DNA of 64,000 bases from assembly GCA_965247295.1 (NCBI GenBank), contig CBDFGQ010000007.1:496001-560000 (forward strand), read 5' to 3'. The translations under genes were made by a program, and so were the position numbers. A model generated the notes under the pieces. It had not been told where the DNA came from and did no database searches. It saw nothing but the letters and a program-made list of their open reading frames with translations. The stretch comes from CBDFGQ01 sp965247295 (GTDB lineage Bacteria; Chloroflexota; Dehalococcoidia; Lucifugimonadales; JAGWBF01). The stretch's first letter is position 1, and each line of letters begins with the position of its first letter. Below, piece by piece: positions 8,706-18,016 of this stretch.

Positions 8706-9445
8706 ATGGTATTCGCGACGACCGGGTGCACGGCGCCACCCACCTGGCACGGGAGGCGGTGAGCACCCTGGTGATGGCCGCCCAGGTACTTCCTCCGGGC
8801 AGGGGTTTCCATCCAGGTCTGAGGGAGGTCTCGATGCTTCTGGCTGACGCCAGGCCGGCCATGGCGTCCATCAAGAACATGGTTGCCCGGTTCATCCAGG
8901 GCATGGAGAGTAGTGAGGAAAGCCAGGATCCCCTGGTCCTCGAACGGAGGCTCCTGGAGGAGATGGAAGCGGCCTCCGTAGAAACGGCCCGCAGGGTCGC
9001 GGGTCTGGTGTTCGACGGAGCCAGCATCATTACCTGCAGCTATAGCTCGACGGTGCTGCGCTCCTTCGAGGCCGCCGCGACAATGGGCAAGGGGTTGAAG
9101 GTGCTGGCGGTGGAGTCGCGGGTAGGTGGTGTAAGCTATGGAGAGAGGCTGCTAGATGACGTACTGCGCCTGGGCATAACGGGCGAGGTGGTGTCCGACA
9201 GTCTGATCCACCAGGGGGTCAAGAGGGCCGACATGGCCTTGGTTGGCGCCGACAAGCTCCTGCCCGACGGCGCCATCGTGAACGGCTGGCCTACGCTCGC
9301 ACTTGCGTGTGGCGCCCATGGACTCCTACCGCTCTACGCCGTCTGCGAGAGCTTCAAACGGGACACGGACCCCGTAACCGAGGAGGGGTTCGACCTGGTT
9401 CCGGGCGTGCTTATTACTAGGACCGTCTCGGATGGTCTACCGTAG
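8663..9445 (+). CDS. eIF-2B alpha/beta/delta-like protein (MtnA / ribose-1,5-bisphosphate isomerase superfamily)
   Basis: The 260-residue protein matches the C-terminal Rossmann-like domain of the eIF2B/MtnA superfamily: ITCSYSSTVLRSFEAA, KVLAVESRVGG, GITGEVVSDS, the characteristic ADMALVGADKLLPDGAIVN, and PLYAVCESFK. In bacteria such proteins are sugar-phosphate isomerases (methylthioribose-1-phosphate or ribose-1,5-bisphosphate), not translation factors. The missing N-terminal helical domain is short here (about 90 residues). Overlap with the broken NUDIX gene suggests a nucleotide-sugar or nucleoside salvage role (inference). Exact reaction unknown. Confidence 0.75.
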   Translation: MGASALPPKIARRIDGIRDDRVHGATHLAREAVSTLVMAAQVLPPGRGFHPGLREVSMLLADARPAMASIKNMVARFIQGMESSEESQDPLVLERRLLEEMEAASVETARRVAGLVFDGASIITCSYSSTVLRSFEAAATMGKGLKVLAVESRVGGVSYGERLLDDVLRLGITGEVVSDSLIHQGVKRADMALVGADKLLPDGAIVNGWPTLALACGAHGLLPLYAVCESFKRDTDPVTEEGFDLVPGVLITRTVSDGLP

Positions 9446-9450
9446 CAAGA

Positions 9451-9482
9451 GTTAGCCCCCGGACATCTGTCCGGGGGCTAAC
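9451..9482. terminator. Bidirectional hairpin terminator between convergent genes
   Basis: A perfect 15-bp stem (GTTAGCCCCCGGACA against its complement) with a TC loop sits 5 bases after the eIF2B-like stop and 34 bases from the end of the convergent surface-protein gene. There is no clear U-tract on either side, but stem strength and position fit a shared terminator. Confidence 0.75.
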
Positions 9483-9516
9483 CTTGGTCCGTTCTATTTC
9501 GGGACTTCGGCGCTAA

Positions 9517-10644
9517 CTATGCGCGCCGTCTGCTGCGGCGGTACATAAAGGCTCCACTCAGGAGGAGGAATGCCCCTACTACCAGGCCAGCCAGGGCGAT
9601 ATTGGGAACGATGGTGTCCCCCGTGGGGGGCAGCTTGGGATCGGCGGCGACACCATCCAGGGAGATGGTGAACTCATAGGTGCTCATGTTTTGGGCCGCT
9701 ACATAGGCTTCCTTGGCCCTGGCCAGCGCCACCTCCAGGTCCGATTGGGCGTTGCCGATAAAAATCCTGGCGGCAGTGAGGTTATCGGTGGCCCGCGCCT
9801 GCAGGGCCTTGTCACGGGCCAATGTAGCCCAGGCCGCCACCTTGTCGGAGGAGCTTATTACCTTCTGGTGGTTTTCTACTAACGTTGTGTTGCTGGGCGC
9901 TCCAGACGCCGCTAAGCCAGCGTGTCTGGATGAGTTGGCGGCGTATTTCAGGATGCCGAATCCATCTCCTTTGTAGGTCGTTCCATCGTAGTTGGCGCCT
10001 CCCTCCCCTTCGATCATGTTTATAACGTGCTGGGCATATATATGTACGCCCGCGAGGTCTGTGGAACCGGCGGAAAACCCGGCGTGTTTGAGGGCATCGG
10101 CGGCCTGCTCCCTGAGGCCAACGGTGATGCCCTTGGGGGTGCCGGCATGGAAGCCCGACTTGTACTCAGGGTTTCCCCCCAGCGAAAACAGCAAGTGCCG
10201 TACATGGCTCATCCCTCCGGCGGGGATGGTTACCTTGGCGACCACCTCATCGGAAGGCCTGGGGTCGGCATCGACCGTTGGCTCCACGGTTACCACGAAG
10301 GTGCTGAAGGCGCCGATCAAGTTCTCCCCAGCGTTGGCGCCACCCAGCTTGAAGGTCATGCTTATGTCGCCTTCGTCATTGGGCCTGGCCGTGCCTGTGC
10401 TCTGTTTCCTCGCTCCGTCGTCGGAGATCAGCCAGCCTTCATAGATCTTATCGGGTGGCAGTGCGGACACGCCCTTTGCTACGATCGTGGCCGTGTCGCT
10501 GAGCACAACGGTAAAGGGATCAGGGTCGCTATCCCTGATAGTGACGGTACCCGCGCCCCTCTGGGCCAAGACTATAGTAAGAGGGATAATCAACGAGAGT
10601 AGTCCCACCACTAGAAGCGTTGCCAGGATTTTGTACCGTGACAT
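9517..10644 (-). CDS. Secreted surface protein with LPxTG-type sorting signal
   Basis: From ATG 10644 (MSRYKIL, preceded by GGAGG at 10651-10655) the 375-residue protein has an N-terminal membrane/signal segment (LATLLVVGLLSLIIPLTIVLA). Next is a beta-rich domain with DKIYEGWLISDDG, resembling the extracellular domain of anti-sigma-K-like proteins. A histidine-containing helical domain follows (HVRHLLFS, YAQHVINMIEG, GDGFGILKYA, SRHAGL, ENHQKV). The C-terminus is a textbook sorting signal: LPPTGD, a 20-residue hydrophobic helix and RRSRRRA. I infer anchoring by a sortase in a single-membrane cell envelope; no sortase gene is in the window. I know no function for the His-rich domain. Confidence 0.75.
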   Translation of the reverse strand: MSRYKILATLLVVGLLSLIIPLTIVLAQRGAGTVTIRDSDPDPFTVVLSDTATIVAKGVSALPPDKIYEGWLISDDGARKQSTGTARPNDEGDISMTFKLGGANAGENLIGAFSTFVVTVEPTVDADPRPSDEVVAKVTIPAGGMSHVRHLLFSLGGNPEYKSGFHAGTPKGITVGLREQAADALKHAGFSAGSTDLAGVHIYAQHVINMIEGEGGANYDGTTYKGDGFGILKYAANSSRHAGLAASGAPSNTTLVENHQKVISSSDKVAAWATLARDKALQARATDNLTAARIFIGNAQSDLEVALARAKEAYVAAQNMSTYEFTISLDGVAADPKLPPTGDTIVPNIALAGLVVGAFLLLSGAFMYRRSRRRA

Positions 10645-10901
10645 TAGACCTCCTTTTGCTGTAAGACCATCTACCAGCCGGTTATCCTGCCTGCTTTCCA
10701 ACATACACTGGCGCGGGCACAGCCCACAAACTGGTAACAGAGTATAAGCCCTTTTTCCGATCCTGACAAGCCCTTATCTACCCCAGAAACTGGCAAAATC
10801 CCCGACTCTTGTGGTCAGTACCCAAAACCACTATCATCTGTTGGGTACGCAAGACGCAACCGGCAATGGGTGGATGGCGGGGTAGACAGACTCAGGATGG
10901 T

Positions 10902-12416
10902 ATGCTTTTTACGGGGTGCGATGTGAGCAGTCAGTACGATGTGATTGTAATGGGGGCCGGCAACGCCGCCCTGTGCGCCGCCGTTGCGGCTCGCGAGCAG
11001 GGGTCAAAGACCCTTGTCCTGGAGAAGGCCCCGGAGTATTTCCGCGGGGGCAATACCTATTTTACCGGTGGCATTATTCGTTGCGCATATGACGGGATAG
11101 AGGATATCAAAGCCCTGGTCCCTGACATGTCCTCCGAGGAGGAGCGGTCTGTGGACGTGGGCCGATACTCCCAAGACGACTATTATGGCGACCTGATGAG
11201 GGTTACCGCGGGCCATTCGGACCCCGAGCTCGCCCAGCTCCTGGTGAGCCGGTCTCACCCTACGTTGGTGTGGCTGCGGGAGAAGGGGGTACGATTCGTA
11301 CTCTCGTTTGGGAGGCAGGCCTTCAAGGTAGGGGACAAGTACAGGTTCTGGGGAGGCTTGGTGGTGGAGTCGGTGGGGGCTGGGAAGGGGCTATCCGACC
11401 AGCAGTTTCAGGTAGCAGAGACGATGGGCGTGGAGATACGCTATCGGGCGAGGGGGATCAAGCTCCTCCAGGATAAGATGGGGCGGGTCTCGGGGGTCAA
11501 GGTCCAGGGAGCTGAGGGATTTGAGGACATTCAGGGCAAGGCGGTGGTGCTGGCCTGCGGGGGCTTTGAATCAAACGCGGAGATGCGAGCCCGCTACCTG
11601 GGGCCGGGTTGGGAGCTGGCTAAGGTGCGGGGCATACCCTACAACATGGGGGACGGCATCCTGGCAGCCCTGGATATAGGGGCCCAACCCTTTGGCCACT
11701 GGAGCGGTTGCCACGCTGTTGCCTGGGACCTAAATGCCCCTCCTTACGGGGACCGGGCGGTTACCGAGCTATATCAAAAGCACTCCTATCCCTTCGGCCT
11801 GATGGTCAATGTAGATGGGGAGAGGTACGTGGACGAGGGAGCCGACTTCCGCAACTATACCTACGTTATATATGGCCGTGAGATATTACGCCAGCCCAGG
11901 GGCGTGGCCTTCCAGATATTCGACGAAAGGGTGAAGCACCTGCTGAGGGATGAGTACCGCATACCCCAGGTCACCATGGCTACGGCCAGCACCATCGAAG
12001 GCCTGGCCGAAAGGCTTGATATTAACCCGGAGGGTCTGGCGCGGACGGTGCGGGATTATAACGCGGCGGTGCAGGACGGGGAGTATGACCCCACCATACT
12101 GGATGGGAAGGGCACCGTTGGGATCGAGCCTCCCAAAACGAATTGGGCCCTTCCGTTAGATACACCGCCCTTCCTGGGCTACGCCGTTACCTGTGGTATA
12201 ACCTTTACCTTCGGTGGGCTTAAAATCAACGCCCGAGGCCAGGTGCAGGACTGCCAGAGCGAGGCAATCCCGGGCCTGTACGCCGCCGGCGAGTTGCTGG
12301 GCGGGCTCTTTTACTACAACTATCCCGGCGGTTCTGGGCTGATGGCTGGGGCAGTCTTCGGCAAGATCGCCGGCGAAAACGCCGCCAGAGACGCGGCCGG
12401 GCCATCTACAACCTGA
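10902..12416 (+). CDS. FAD-dependent oxidoreductase of the tricarballylate dehydrogenase (TcuA)/fumarate reductase flavoprotein family
   Basis: The protein of about 500 residues begins with the FAD-binding DVIVMGAGNAALCAAVAA and VLEKAP, and has GGNTYFTGG, a CGGFESN segment, and FGLMVNVDGERYVDEG. Its C-terminal FAD segment is GLYAAGELLGGLFYYNYPGGSG. The fold and these motifs place it with TcuA, which oxidises tricarballylate to cis-aconitate; related family members reduce fumarate or ketosteroids, so substrate is uncertain. No tcuB is adjacent. ATG 10902 and GTG 10923 are both possible starts; the frame continues upstream to 10809 without homology. Confidence 0.8.
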   Translation: MLFTGCDVSSQYDVIVMGAGNAALCAAVAAREQGSKTLVLEKAPEYFRGGNTYFTGGIIRCAYDGIEDIKALVPDMSSEEERSVDVGRYSQDDYYGDLMRVTAGHSDPELAQLLVSRSHPTLVWLREKGVRFVLSFGRQAFKVGDKYRFWGGLVVESVGAGKGLSDQQFQVAETMGVEIRYRARGIKLLQDKMGRVSGVKVQGAEGFEDIQGKAVVLACGGFESNAEMRARYLGPGWELAKVRGIPYNMGDGILAALDIGAQPFGHWSGCHAVAWDLNAPPYGDRAVTELYQKHSYPFGLMVNVDGERYVDEGADFRNYTYVIYGREILRQPRGVAFQIFDERVKHLLRDEYRIPQVTMATASTIEGLAERLDINPEGLARTVRDYNAAVQDGEYDPTILDGKGTVGIEPPKTNWALPLDTPPFLGYAVTCGITFTFGGLKINARGQVQDCQSEAIPGLYAAGELLGGLFYYNYPGGSGLMAGAVFGKIAGENAARDAAGPSTT

Positions 12417-12594
12417 GGCTTCCGCACCTTGTACTGGCTGGCCCTTGGTGCTAACCTTGCGGCAGACTCGTCCCTGGGTACCACCCGGAGCCCCACCTGA
12501 GGTCGGGCGTGTCACGGCGGCGCCTTGAGGCTGCCGTCTCCCGGAAACCTGGGAGCAGCACATAGATAAGGACCCTGGCGGAAAAGCCACTGTA

Positions 12595-13598
12595 TTGGAA
12601 AAGACCTCGACTCCTCCCGCCATCTACTACGGCTGGTTCATCCTGGGTGTCACGTTTTTCATCTCCTTTGTGACCATGGGTGCCCGAAACGGGTTTGGAG
12701 TGTTCGTGGTACCCATGGAGAATGAGTTCGGCTGGGACCGGACCACCATCGCCGTGGCCTTTTTCACCGCCACGCTTGTGGGCGGGCTCAGCCAGCCCTT
12801 TATCGGGCGCCTCTTCGACCGAGTGGGTGGGAGGCGGGTGATTCTGGTGAACCTCGCCGCCATCGGGCTGTTTACCGTCAGCCTCAGCCTGACGTTCCAC
12901 ATCGTGTTCCTTGTCCTGATATACGGCGTGGTGATGTCCATCGCCATGAGTGGCGGGTCGCTAAACATCACCAGCGCCCTGCTGGCAAAGTGGTTCCGCC
13001 GCCGGAGAGCCACCGCCCTAGGAATAGCGACCGCCGGAGCGGCACTGGGAGGGCTGGTGCTGGTCCCCTTCTCAGCCTACATGATGGACTTCACCAGCTG
13101 GCGCGTTACCTGGGTGGTCCTCGGGAGTGCCGTGTTGGGGCTGGCTCTGCCATTGGCGTCATCACCTTGAGCGCCCTATCGGACAGATATGGCCGCAAGA
13201 ACCTGCTGGCCGCGGTGTATGCTATGAGGGGAGTCGGGTACGCGGTGCTGCTGCTGGCGCCCGGCGCATGGAGCCTGTGGGGGTTCGTCTGCGTAGCGGG
13301 ATTTTCGTGGGTGGCCACGGCGCCCGTGACCATGTCCCTCACCGCGGACATATACGGGCTCAGGAACCTGGGCACGCTGACCGGCGTAGCGTTCTTCGCT
13401 CACCAGGTGGGAGGGTCCATCAGCGTGCTGCTGGCGGCAATAATATACGATGCCACAGGCTCCTACGTGATCCCCTTTACCATATGTGGACTGGCTCTTG
13501 CATGGGCCAGCATGACGACCTTCTCCATCCGCGAGAAGAAATACTCTACCAGGTATCTGGCTCGCGCCGCGCTGCATCCGTCCCCGGAGACCATGTAA
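12595..13598 (+). pseudogene. MFS transporter with internal deletion and frameshift
   Basis: The first part (TTG 12595 to 13170) encodes helices 1-6 of an OxlT-like MFS permease: YYGWFILGVTFFISFV, the loop GRLFDRVGGRR, and WRVTWVVLGSAVLGLALPLA. In another frame from about 13140 the sequence resumes with GSAIGVITLSALSDRYGRKN, the conserved loop between helices 8 and 9, and continues through helix 12 to 13598. Roughly 100 residues (the central loop and helix 7) are missing at the join, so the transporter cannot be functional. It follows the TcuA-like gene on the same strand and may have been its transporter. Confidence 0.85.
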
Positions 13599-13599
13599 G

Positions 13600-13806
13600 G
13601 TGCCGCTACTTTCATTGCTTGCCCACCATCCAGAGGCGGGGGACCCCGACCTCCTGGGCTGGATCAAGCACCAGCTGGACGCCGTGGTCGGGGTGGGACC
13701 AGTAACGGCCGTGGTGCTTCTGGGAATGATTATGGTCTCCATTCCGGCGGCCATCCTCGTGGTGTACCTGGCCCAGCGGCGGCGTGGTGGCTTCCGGCAG
13801 CGATAG
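13600..13806 (+). CDS. Small single-span membrane protein, unrecognised
   Basis: The 68-residue ORF starts at GTG 13600, directly after the MFS stop codon. It has a hydrophilic N-terminal half, one clear membrane helix (AVVLLGMIMVSIPAAILVVY) and a basic tail (AQRRRGGFRQR), a positive-inside pattern. I do not recognise a family. It might be a real small protein coupled to the former transporter gene, or part of the same decaying locus. Confidence 0.4.
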   Translation: MPLLSLLAHHPEAGDPDLLGWIKHQLDAVVGVGPVTAVVLLGMIMVSIPAAILVVYLAQRRRGGFRQR

Positions 13807-13931
13807 GATAATGGGTTGGGGTAGGGGATTATTCTGAGAGTCTCTCATTTGACAGCATATGGCCCCGGTGCTATATTTCAGCATGGTCTGAAGCCGGCTT
13901 CAGACAGCGGCTGGACCAGAGGGCGTACGTC

Positions 13932-14732
13932 ATGCCGATGAACATAGTGGTCCTGGCCAAGCAGGTCATCGACCCCGAAATGCCCGCGTCCGCCTTCCGT
14001 GTGGATAGGGAGAGCAGGGAGGTGACTACGCCCGCCAGCATACCCCCCGTGGTCAACGGGTTCGATGAGAACGCCGTGGAAGCCGCCCTGAGGATCAAGG
14101 ACGCTGAGGGTGCCTCGATAACGGTGGTATCGATGGGCACGGCCTTCTCCTTGGATGTCATGAAGAAGCCCTTGTCCATGGGCGCAGACGAGCTGGTACT
14201 GCTTCAGGATGAAGCGTACAGGAACCTCATCGATAGCACCTTTACCGCCCAGGTCCTGGCCGCGGCAATAAAAAAGCTGGGGGAATTCGACCTGATTATC
14301 GCCGGGCGGCAGGCGTCGGACTGGGACAACTCCCAGGTGCCGCTGGGAGTGGCTGAGCTCCTGAGAGTACCCTGCTTGCCCATCGCCAGGAAAGTAGAGG
14401 TGGGAGATGGGAAGGTCACTGTGGAGCAGGTTATACCCGAGGGGTACGAGGTTATGGAGGCGCCGATGCCAGCCCTAGTTACAGTCAGTAATGAGCTGGG
14501 CCAGCCGCGGTACCCCACCCTTCGAGGCATAATGGCGGCCACCCGTAAGAAGCCTACTATATGGACTGTCGAAGACCTAGGGCTAGACGTTTCACAGTTA
14601 AAGCCTCTGGTAAAGCTGGTGGATCTCTATGTGCCCGAGCGTGAGAGGAGCTGTGAGTTTATCGAGGGCGATGACGAGGAGGACGCGGGACGCCAGCTGG
14701 CCCTCAAGTTGCGGGAGGCGAAACTGATTTAG
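13932..14732 (+). CDS. etfB: Electron transfer flavoprotein, beta subunit
   Basis: The 266-residue protein has the EtfB signature throughout: NIVVLAKQVIDPE, NGFDENAVEAALRIKD, the AMP/FAD-loop region DLIIAGRQASDWDNSQVP, LPIARKVEV, and the family signature around the recognition loop (TVSNELGQPRYPTLRGIMAA). With EtfA it forms the FAD-containing heterodimer that takes electrons from acyl-CoA and dimethylglycine/sarcosine-type dehydrogenases. It is followed 70 bases later by etfA. No ETF:quinone oxidoreductase is in the window. ATG 13932 or 13938 could start it. Confidence 0.95.
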   Translation: MPMNIVVLAKQVIDPEMPASAFRVDRESREVTTPASIPPVVNGFDENAVEAALRIKDAEGASITVVSMGTAFSLDVMKKPLSMGADELVLLQDEAYRNLIDSTFTAQVLAAAIKKLGEFDLIIAGRQASDWDNSQVPLGVAELLRVPCLPIARKVEVGDGKVTVEQVIPEGYEVMEAPMPALVTVSNELGQPRYPTLRGIMAATRKKPTIWTVEDLGLDVSQLKPLVKLVDLYVPERERSCEFIEGDDEEDAGRQLALKLREAKLI

Positions 14733-14802
14733 GTTGAGCCATGGGCGCCTCCGGCCCTGTGTAGGGTCAGGTGCCAAATGGGAACCTCGGGAGGCCCTGT
14801 CT

Positions 14803-15798
14803 ATGGAATCTTCTGGAGTCCTGGTGGTAGGTGAAGTCGGGGAGGGACACCTTTCTGTCACGAGCAAGGAGGTCCTTGCCGCAGGCCGCAGGCTGGCCGA
14901 TGATCTGGGTCAGGAACTGGCCATGGGCCTCCTGGGAGGGGAGCTGGCGGAGCCGGCGAAGGAAGCCTTCAGTTTTGGGGCCGACAGGGTTTACACCGTG
15001 TGTAATCGCCTGCTGGATGGCTTCCAGGCGGAACTGCACCTGGCGGCCCTGGAGGCGCTGTGCCGCCAGGCAAGTCCCGAGGTCCTGTTGATTGGACGCA
15101 CCGTTACCGGGAGAGAAGTAGCGCCGCGGCTGGCATTTCGCTTGGGAGTGGGTCTGGCCCAGGATTGTCTTGACGTCAGGATAGACTCGGAGAGCAAGAG
15201 GCTTCTAGCCGATCGACCGGTGTACGGTGGAAGCGCAATGGCCACCGTGGCCTGCGCTGGCACGCCCCAGATGGCGGCCGTTAGGCCCAAGGCGTTCGAG
15301 CCGTTGGAGCCCGACGATACAAGGCAAGGAGAGGTCGAGCCCGTCGGTGTGAATCTGGACCCCTCGATGTCGAAGGTAAAGATGGTGGAAAAGGTCGAGG
15401 AGCAGGCCGAGGGCATTAAGATGGAGGACGCCCGCATAGTGGTGGCAGGCGGCCGTGGGTTGGGTGGACCAGAACCCTTCAAGGAGTTGGAGGAGCTGGC
15501 GAGCGTGTTGGGTGCGGGACTCGGCGCGTCCCGTGCGGCGGTGGACTCGGGCTGGGTCCCCCATAGCTGGCAGATAGGGCTCACCGGGAAGGCGATTACA
15601 CCGGACATTTACATAACCGTCGGCATATCTGGCGCGAGTCAGCACATGGCCGGATGCTCCGGTGCGAAGGTGATCGTGGCCATAAATCGGGATGCTGAAG
15701 CCAACATTTTCAAGGAGTCGCGCTACGGGGTAGTTGGCGACTGGCAAAAGGTGCTTCCAGCCTTCACCGAGGCGGTCCGGGAGCTTGTGCAAAGCTAG
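14803..15798 (+). CDS. etfA: Electron transfer flavoprotein, alpha subunit
   Basis: The 331-residue protein contains the C-terminal FAD-binding signature of EtfA: VVAGGRGLGG, GASRAAVDSGWVPHSWQIG, KAITPDIYITVGISGASQH and AINRDAEANIFKESRYG. It is the FAD-binding partner of EtfB encoded just upstream. The frame is open to 14734, but ATG 14803, with GGGAGG at 14788-14793, is the better start because the N-terminal VLVVGEVGEGHL strand begins there. Confidence 0.95.
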   Translation: MESSGVLVVGEVGEGHLSVTSKEVLAAGRRLADDLGQELAMGLLGGELAEPAKEAFSFGADRVYTVCNRLLDGFQAELHLAALEALCRQASPEVLLIGRTVTGREVAPRLAFRLGVGLAQDCLDVRIDSESKRLLADRPVYGGSAMATVACAGTPQMAAVRPKAFEPLEPDDTRQGEVEPVGVNLDPSMSKVKMVEKVEEQAEGIKMEDARIVVAGGRGLGGPEPFKELEELASVLGAGLGASRAAVDSGWVPHSWQIGLTGKAITPDIYITVGISGASQHMAGCSGAKVIVAINRDAEANIFKESRYGVVGDWQKVLPAFTEAVRELVQS

Positions 15799-15878
15799 TC
15801 TTCGCGAATGGTCTGGCGATTTCTCCATACGTTCGTGGGCGCATATCTCCACCCAGGTATAGTGAGGGCGGTATCGCC

Positions 15879-16775
15879 ATGAAGATAGGATTTATTGGCA
15901 CCGGCAACATGGGCAACCCCATGGCCGTGAACCTGATTAGGGCGGGCCACCAGCTTACCGTCCACGATCTGCGGCGGGAGGCAGCCACCAACCTTCTGGA
16001 GATGGGTGCCGACTGGGCGGACGCCCCCGGAGCGGCCGTCGCCGGCAACGACGTGGTCTTTACCTCGCTGCCCCTTCCCAGGGACGTGGAAGCGGTGGTC
16101 CTGGGTGAGGGCGGGATCCTGGAGTCCTCCGAACCGGGTACCATATACGCGGACCTGTCGACGAACTCTCCCGCCGTTATCCGGCACATCTACGATGTCT
16201 GTAAGGATAAGGGCGTCGCGGTCCTTGACGCCCCGGTGAGCGGCGGCGTGTTCGGCGCCGCCGCGGCCACACTGGCCGTCATGGTGGGGGGTGATGAGGC
16301 GGCCTTCGTTCAGATTAAGCCGGCCCTGGATGCCATCGGCAGCCACGTGGTGTACTGCGGCCCCGTCGGGAACGGCATGGTATGCAAGATCTGCAATAAT
16401 CTGATCAGCATGGGGACGGGTGTGCTCCTGGCGGAAAGCCTGACCCTGGGGGTAAAGGCCGGGGTTGACCTGGCGGTCCTGGCGGACGTGATATCCAACG
16501 GTTCGGGCAGCTGCCGCAGGATCACGGAAAAGCTTCCCAGGTTCCTCTTTAAGGGCAACTTCGAGCCGGGCTTCGCCACGTCCCTGTCTGCAAAGGATAT
16601 ACGCCTGGCGACCGACCTGGGGCGGGAGATGGGCCTTTCCATGGAACTGTCCAACATGGTCGACCAGCAGTACGTGCAGGCGCTCTTCCGAGGATGGGGT
16701 GAGCAGGACTCGGACTCGGTGGCCAAGCTCCAGGAGGAGAAGGCCGGAGTGCAGCTGCGGATCCCTGGAGTTTGA
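15879..16775 (+). CDS. NAD(P)-dependent beta-hydroxyacid dehydrogenase (3-hydroxyisobutyrate dehydrogenase family)
   Basis: The 298-residue protein starts with the Rossmann motif KIGFIGTGNMGNPMAVNL, continues with the substrate-binding signature VLDAPVSGGVFGA, and has the catalytic lysine in NGMVCKICNNL. The C-terminal dimerisation domain is complete (FATSLSAKDIRLATDLG). Members oxidise 3-hydroxyisobutyrate, tartronate semialdehyde, gamma-hydroxybutyrate or related acids. Its position after etfBA fits branched-chain amino-acid or other acyl catabolism, but the substrate cannot be read from sequence. Confidence 0.88.
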   Translation: MKIGFIGTGNMGNPMAVNLIRAGHQLTVHDLRREAATNLLEMGADWADAPGAAVAGNDVVFTSLPLPRDVEAVVLGEGGILESSEPGTIYADLSTNSPAVIRHIYDVCKDKGVAVLDAPVSGGVFGAAAATLAVMVGGDEAAFVQIKPALDAIGSHVVYCGPVGNGMVCKICNNLISMGTGVLLAESLTLGVKAGVDLAVLADVISNGSGSCRRITEKLPRFLFKGNFEPGFATSLSAKDIRLATDLGREMGLSMELSNMVDQQYVQALFRGWGEQDSDSVAKLQEEKAGVQLRIPGV

Positions 16776-16834
16776 TCAGTCGTACCAGTTAGAGCTTTCG
16801 ACCAGACCATTCCCTCACGGAGCAACACGAGCTC

Positions 16835-18016
16835 ATGTACTCTTATGAGCCTCGCTTTGGACTAGGGGACCCCCTCTGGCTGGACCCCACGATTGCGGCG
16901 TCCATCTTCGCCTTTTCCCTGGTTGTGGCGGTAGTCTTCAACAAACTCTTGTTCCCCCTCATCCTCCGCCTTACGAACTTGACCCCCACCGACCTGGACT
17001 CCAGAATCGTGCGGGCGACACGAATGCCCATCACCATGGGGTTGGTTGTCCTGGGCGCCTTCCTGGCCCTCACAGTTCCCCTGGACTTGACCGGCGGCCA
17101 GCAGGATGCCGTAAATACCGTGGCCGGTGCCCTTGGAATCGTCCTGGGGGTTATGGCGGTAGCCTCAATTATCTCCAGGGCCTTCGACTGGTACGTGGAG
17201 AATATGACACAGCGCACCAGCCACATCCTCGACATGGGGCTGGTTCCCCTGTTCCGAAGGAGTGCTGTAGCGCTGGTCTACGGTCTGGGGGCGTTGCTGG
17301 TGCTGGACCAGGTGGGCATTGACGTCACTCCGTTGATAGCTGGACTTGGGCTCGGGGGACTGGCGGTGGCCCTGGCCATCCAACCGACCCTGGCCAACCT
17401 TTTCGCCGGGACCTACGTGATGACGGAGGGCGTTATCTCACCCGGCGACTACATAGAGCTGGAGGGTGGTATCACGGGTTACGTGCTGGAGGTAGGCTGG
17501 CGAAGCGTCCGGATTCGCACTTGGGGCAACAATCTGGTGGTGATCCCCAACTCCAAGTTTACCGAGACCATCATCACCAACTATCAACGTCCCAATCCGG
17601 CCGTCAACGTCTACCTGACCTGCGGGGTGAGCTACGACAGCGACCTCTATCAAGTGGAGCGGGTCTGCAAAGAGGTTATGGACGAGGTGCTGGATGAGAA
17701 CCCGGAGGTTGCCGTCAAAGAGTACGGGGGATGGTTCGGCTTCGATAGCTTCAGCGAGTCCAACGTTAATTTCTGGCTATTCGTCCAGGCTAAAGACCGC
17801 TTTGCCGGCTTTGGGCTGAGGACGGCCCTGATGGAGAGGCTGCACCAGCGGCTCAAACAAGAGGGCATCGTGATCAACTACCCCGTGCGGAGCCTCCGGT
17901 TCCCCGAAGGGTGGACTGCAGAGGACCTTGCCGGAGGAAACCTGGTACGCGATGCGGACGGGCCATCCGATGCGCGCGATGACCCTGAGGGTGGCGATGG
18001 TCAGCGGCCCGCGTGA
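16835..18016 (+). CDS. Small-conductance mechanosensitive channel (MscS family)
   Basis: The 393-residue membrane protein has four N-terminal hydrophobic segments. The pore helix is rich in Gly/Ala/Leu (PLIAGLGLGGLAVALAIQPTLANLFAG), and the beta-domain reads GVISPGDYIELEGG, VLEVGWRSVRIRTWGNNLVVIPNSKF. This is the MscS pore and vestibule that releases solutes during hypo-osmotic shock. The C-terminal alpha/beta domain is followed by an acidic tail. It stands alone, convergent with recF. Confidence 0.9.
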   Translation: MYSYEPRFGLGDPLWLDPTIAASIFAFSLVVAVVFNKLLFPLILRLTNLTPTDLDSRIVRATRMPITMGLVVLGAFLALTVPLDLTGGQQDAVNTVAGALGIVLGVMAVASIISRAFDWYVENMTQRTSHILDMGLVPLFRRSAVALVYGLGALLVLDQVGIDVTPLIAGLGLGGLAVALAIQPTLANLFAGTYVMTEGVISPGDYIELEGGITGYVLEVGWRSVRIRTWGNNLVVIPNSKFTETIITNYQRPNPAVNVYLTCGVSYDSDLYQVERVCKEVMDEVLDENPEVAVKEYGGWFGFDSFSESNVNFWLFVQAKDRFAGFGLRTALMERLHQRLKQEGIVINYPVRSLRFPEGWTAEDLAGGNLVRDADGPSDARDDPEGGDGQRPA

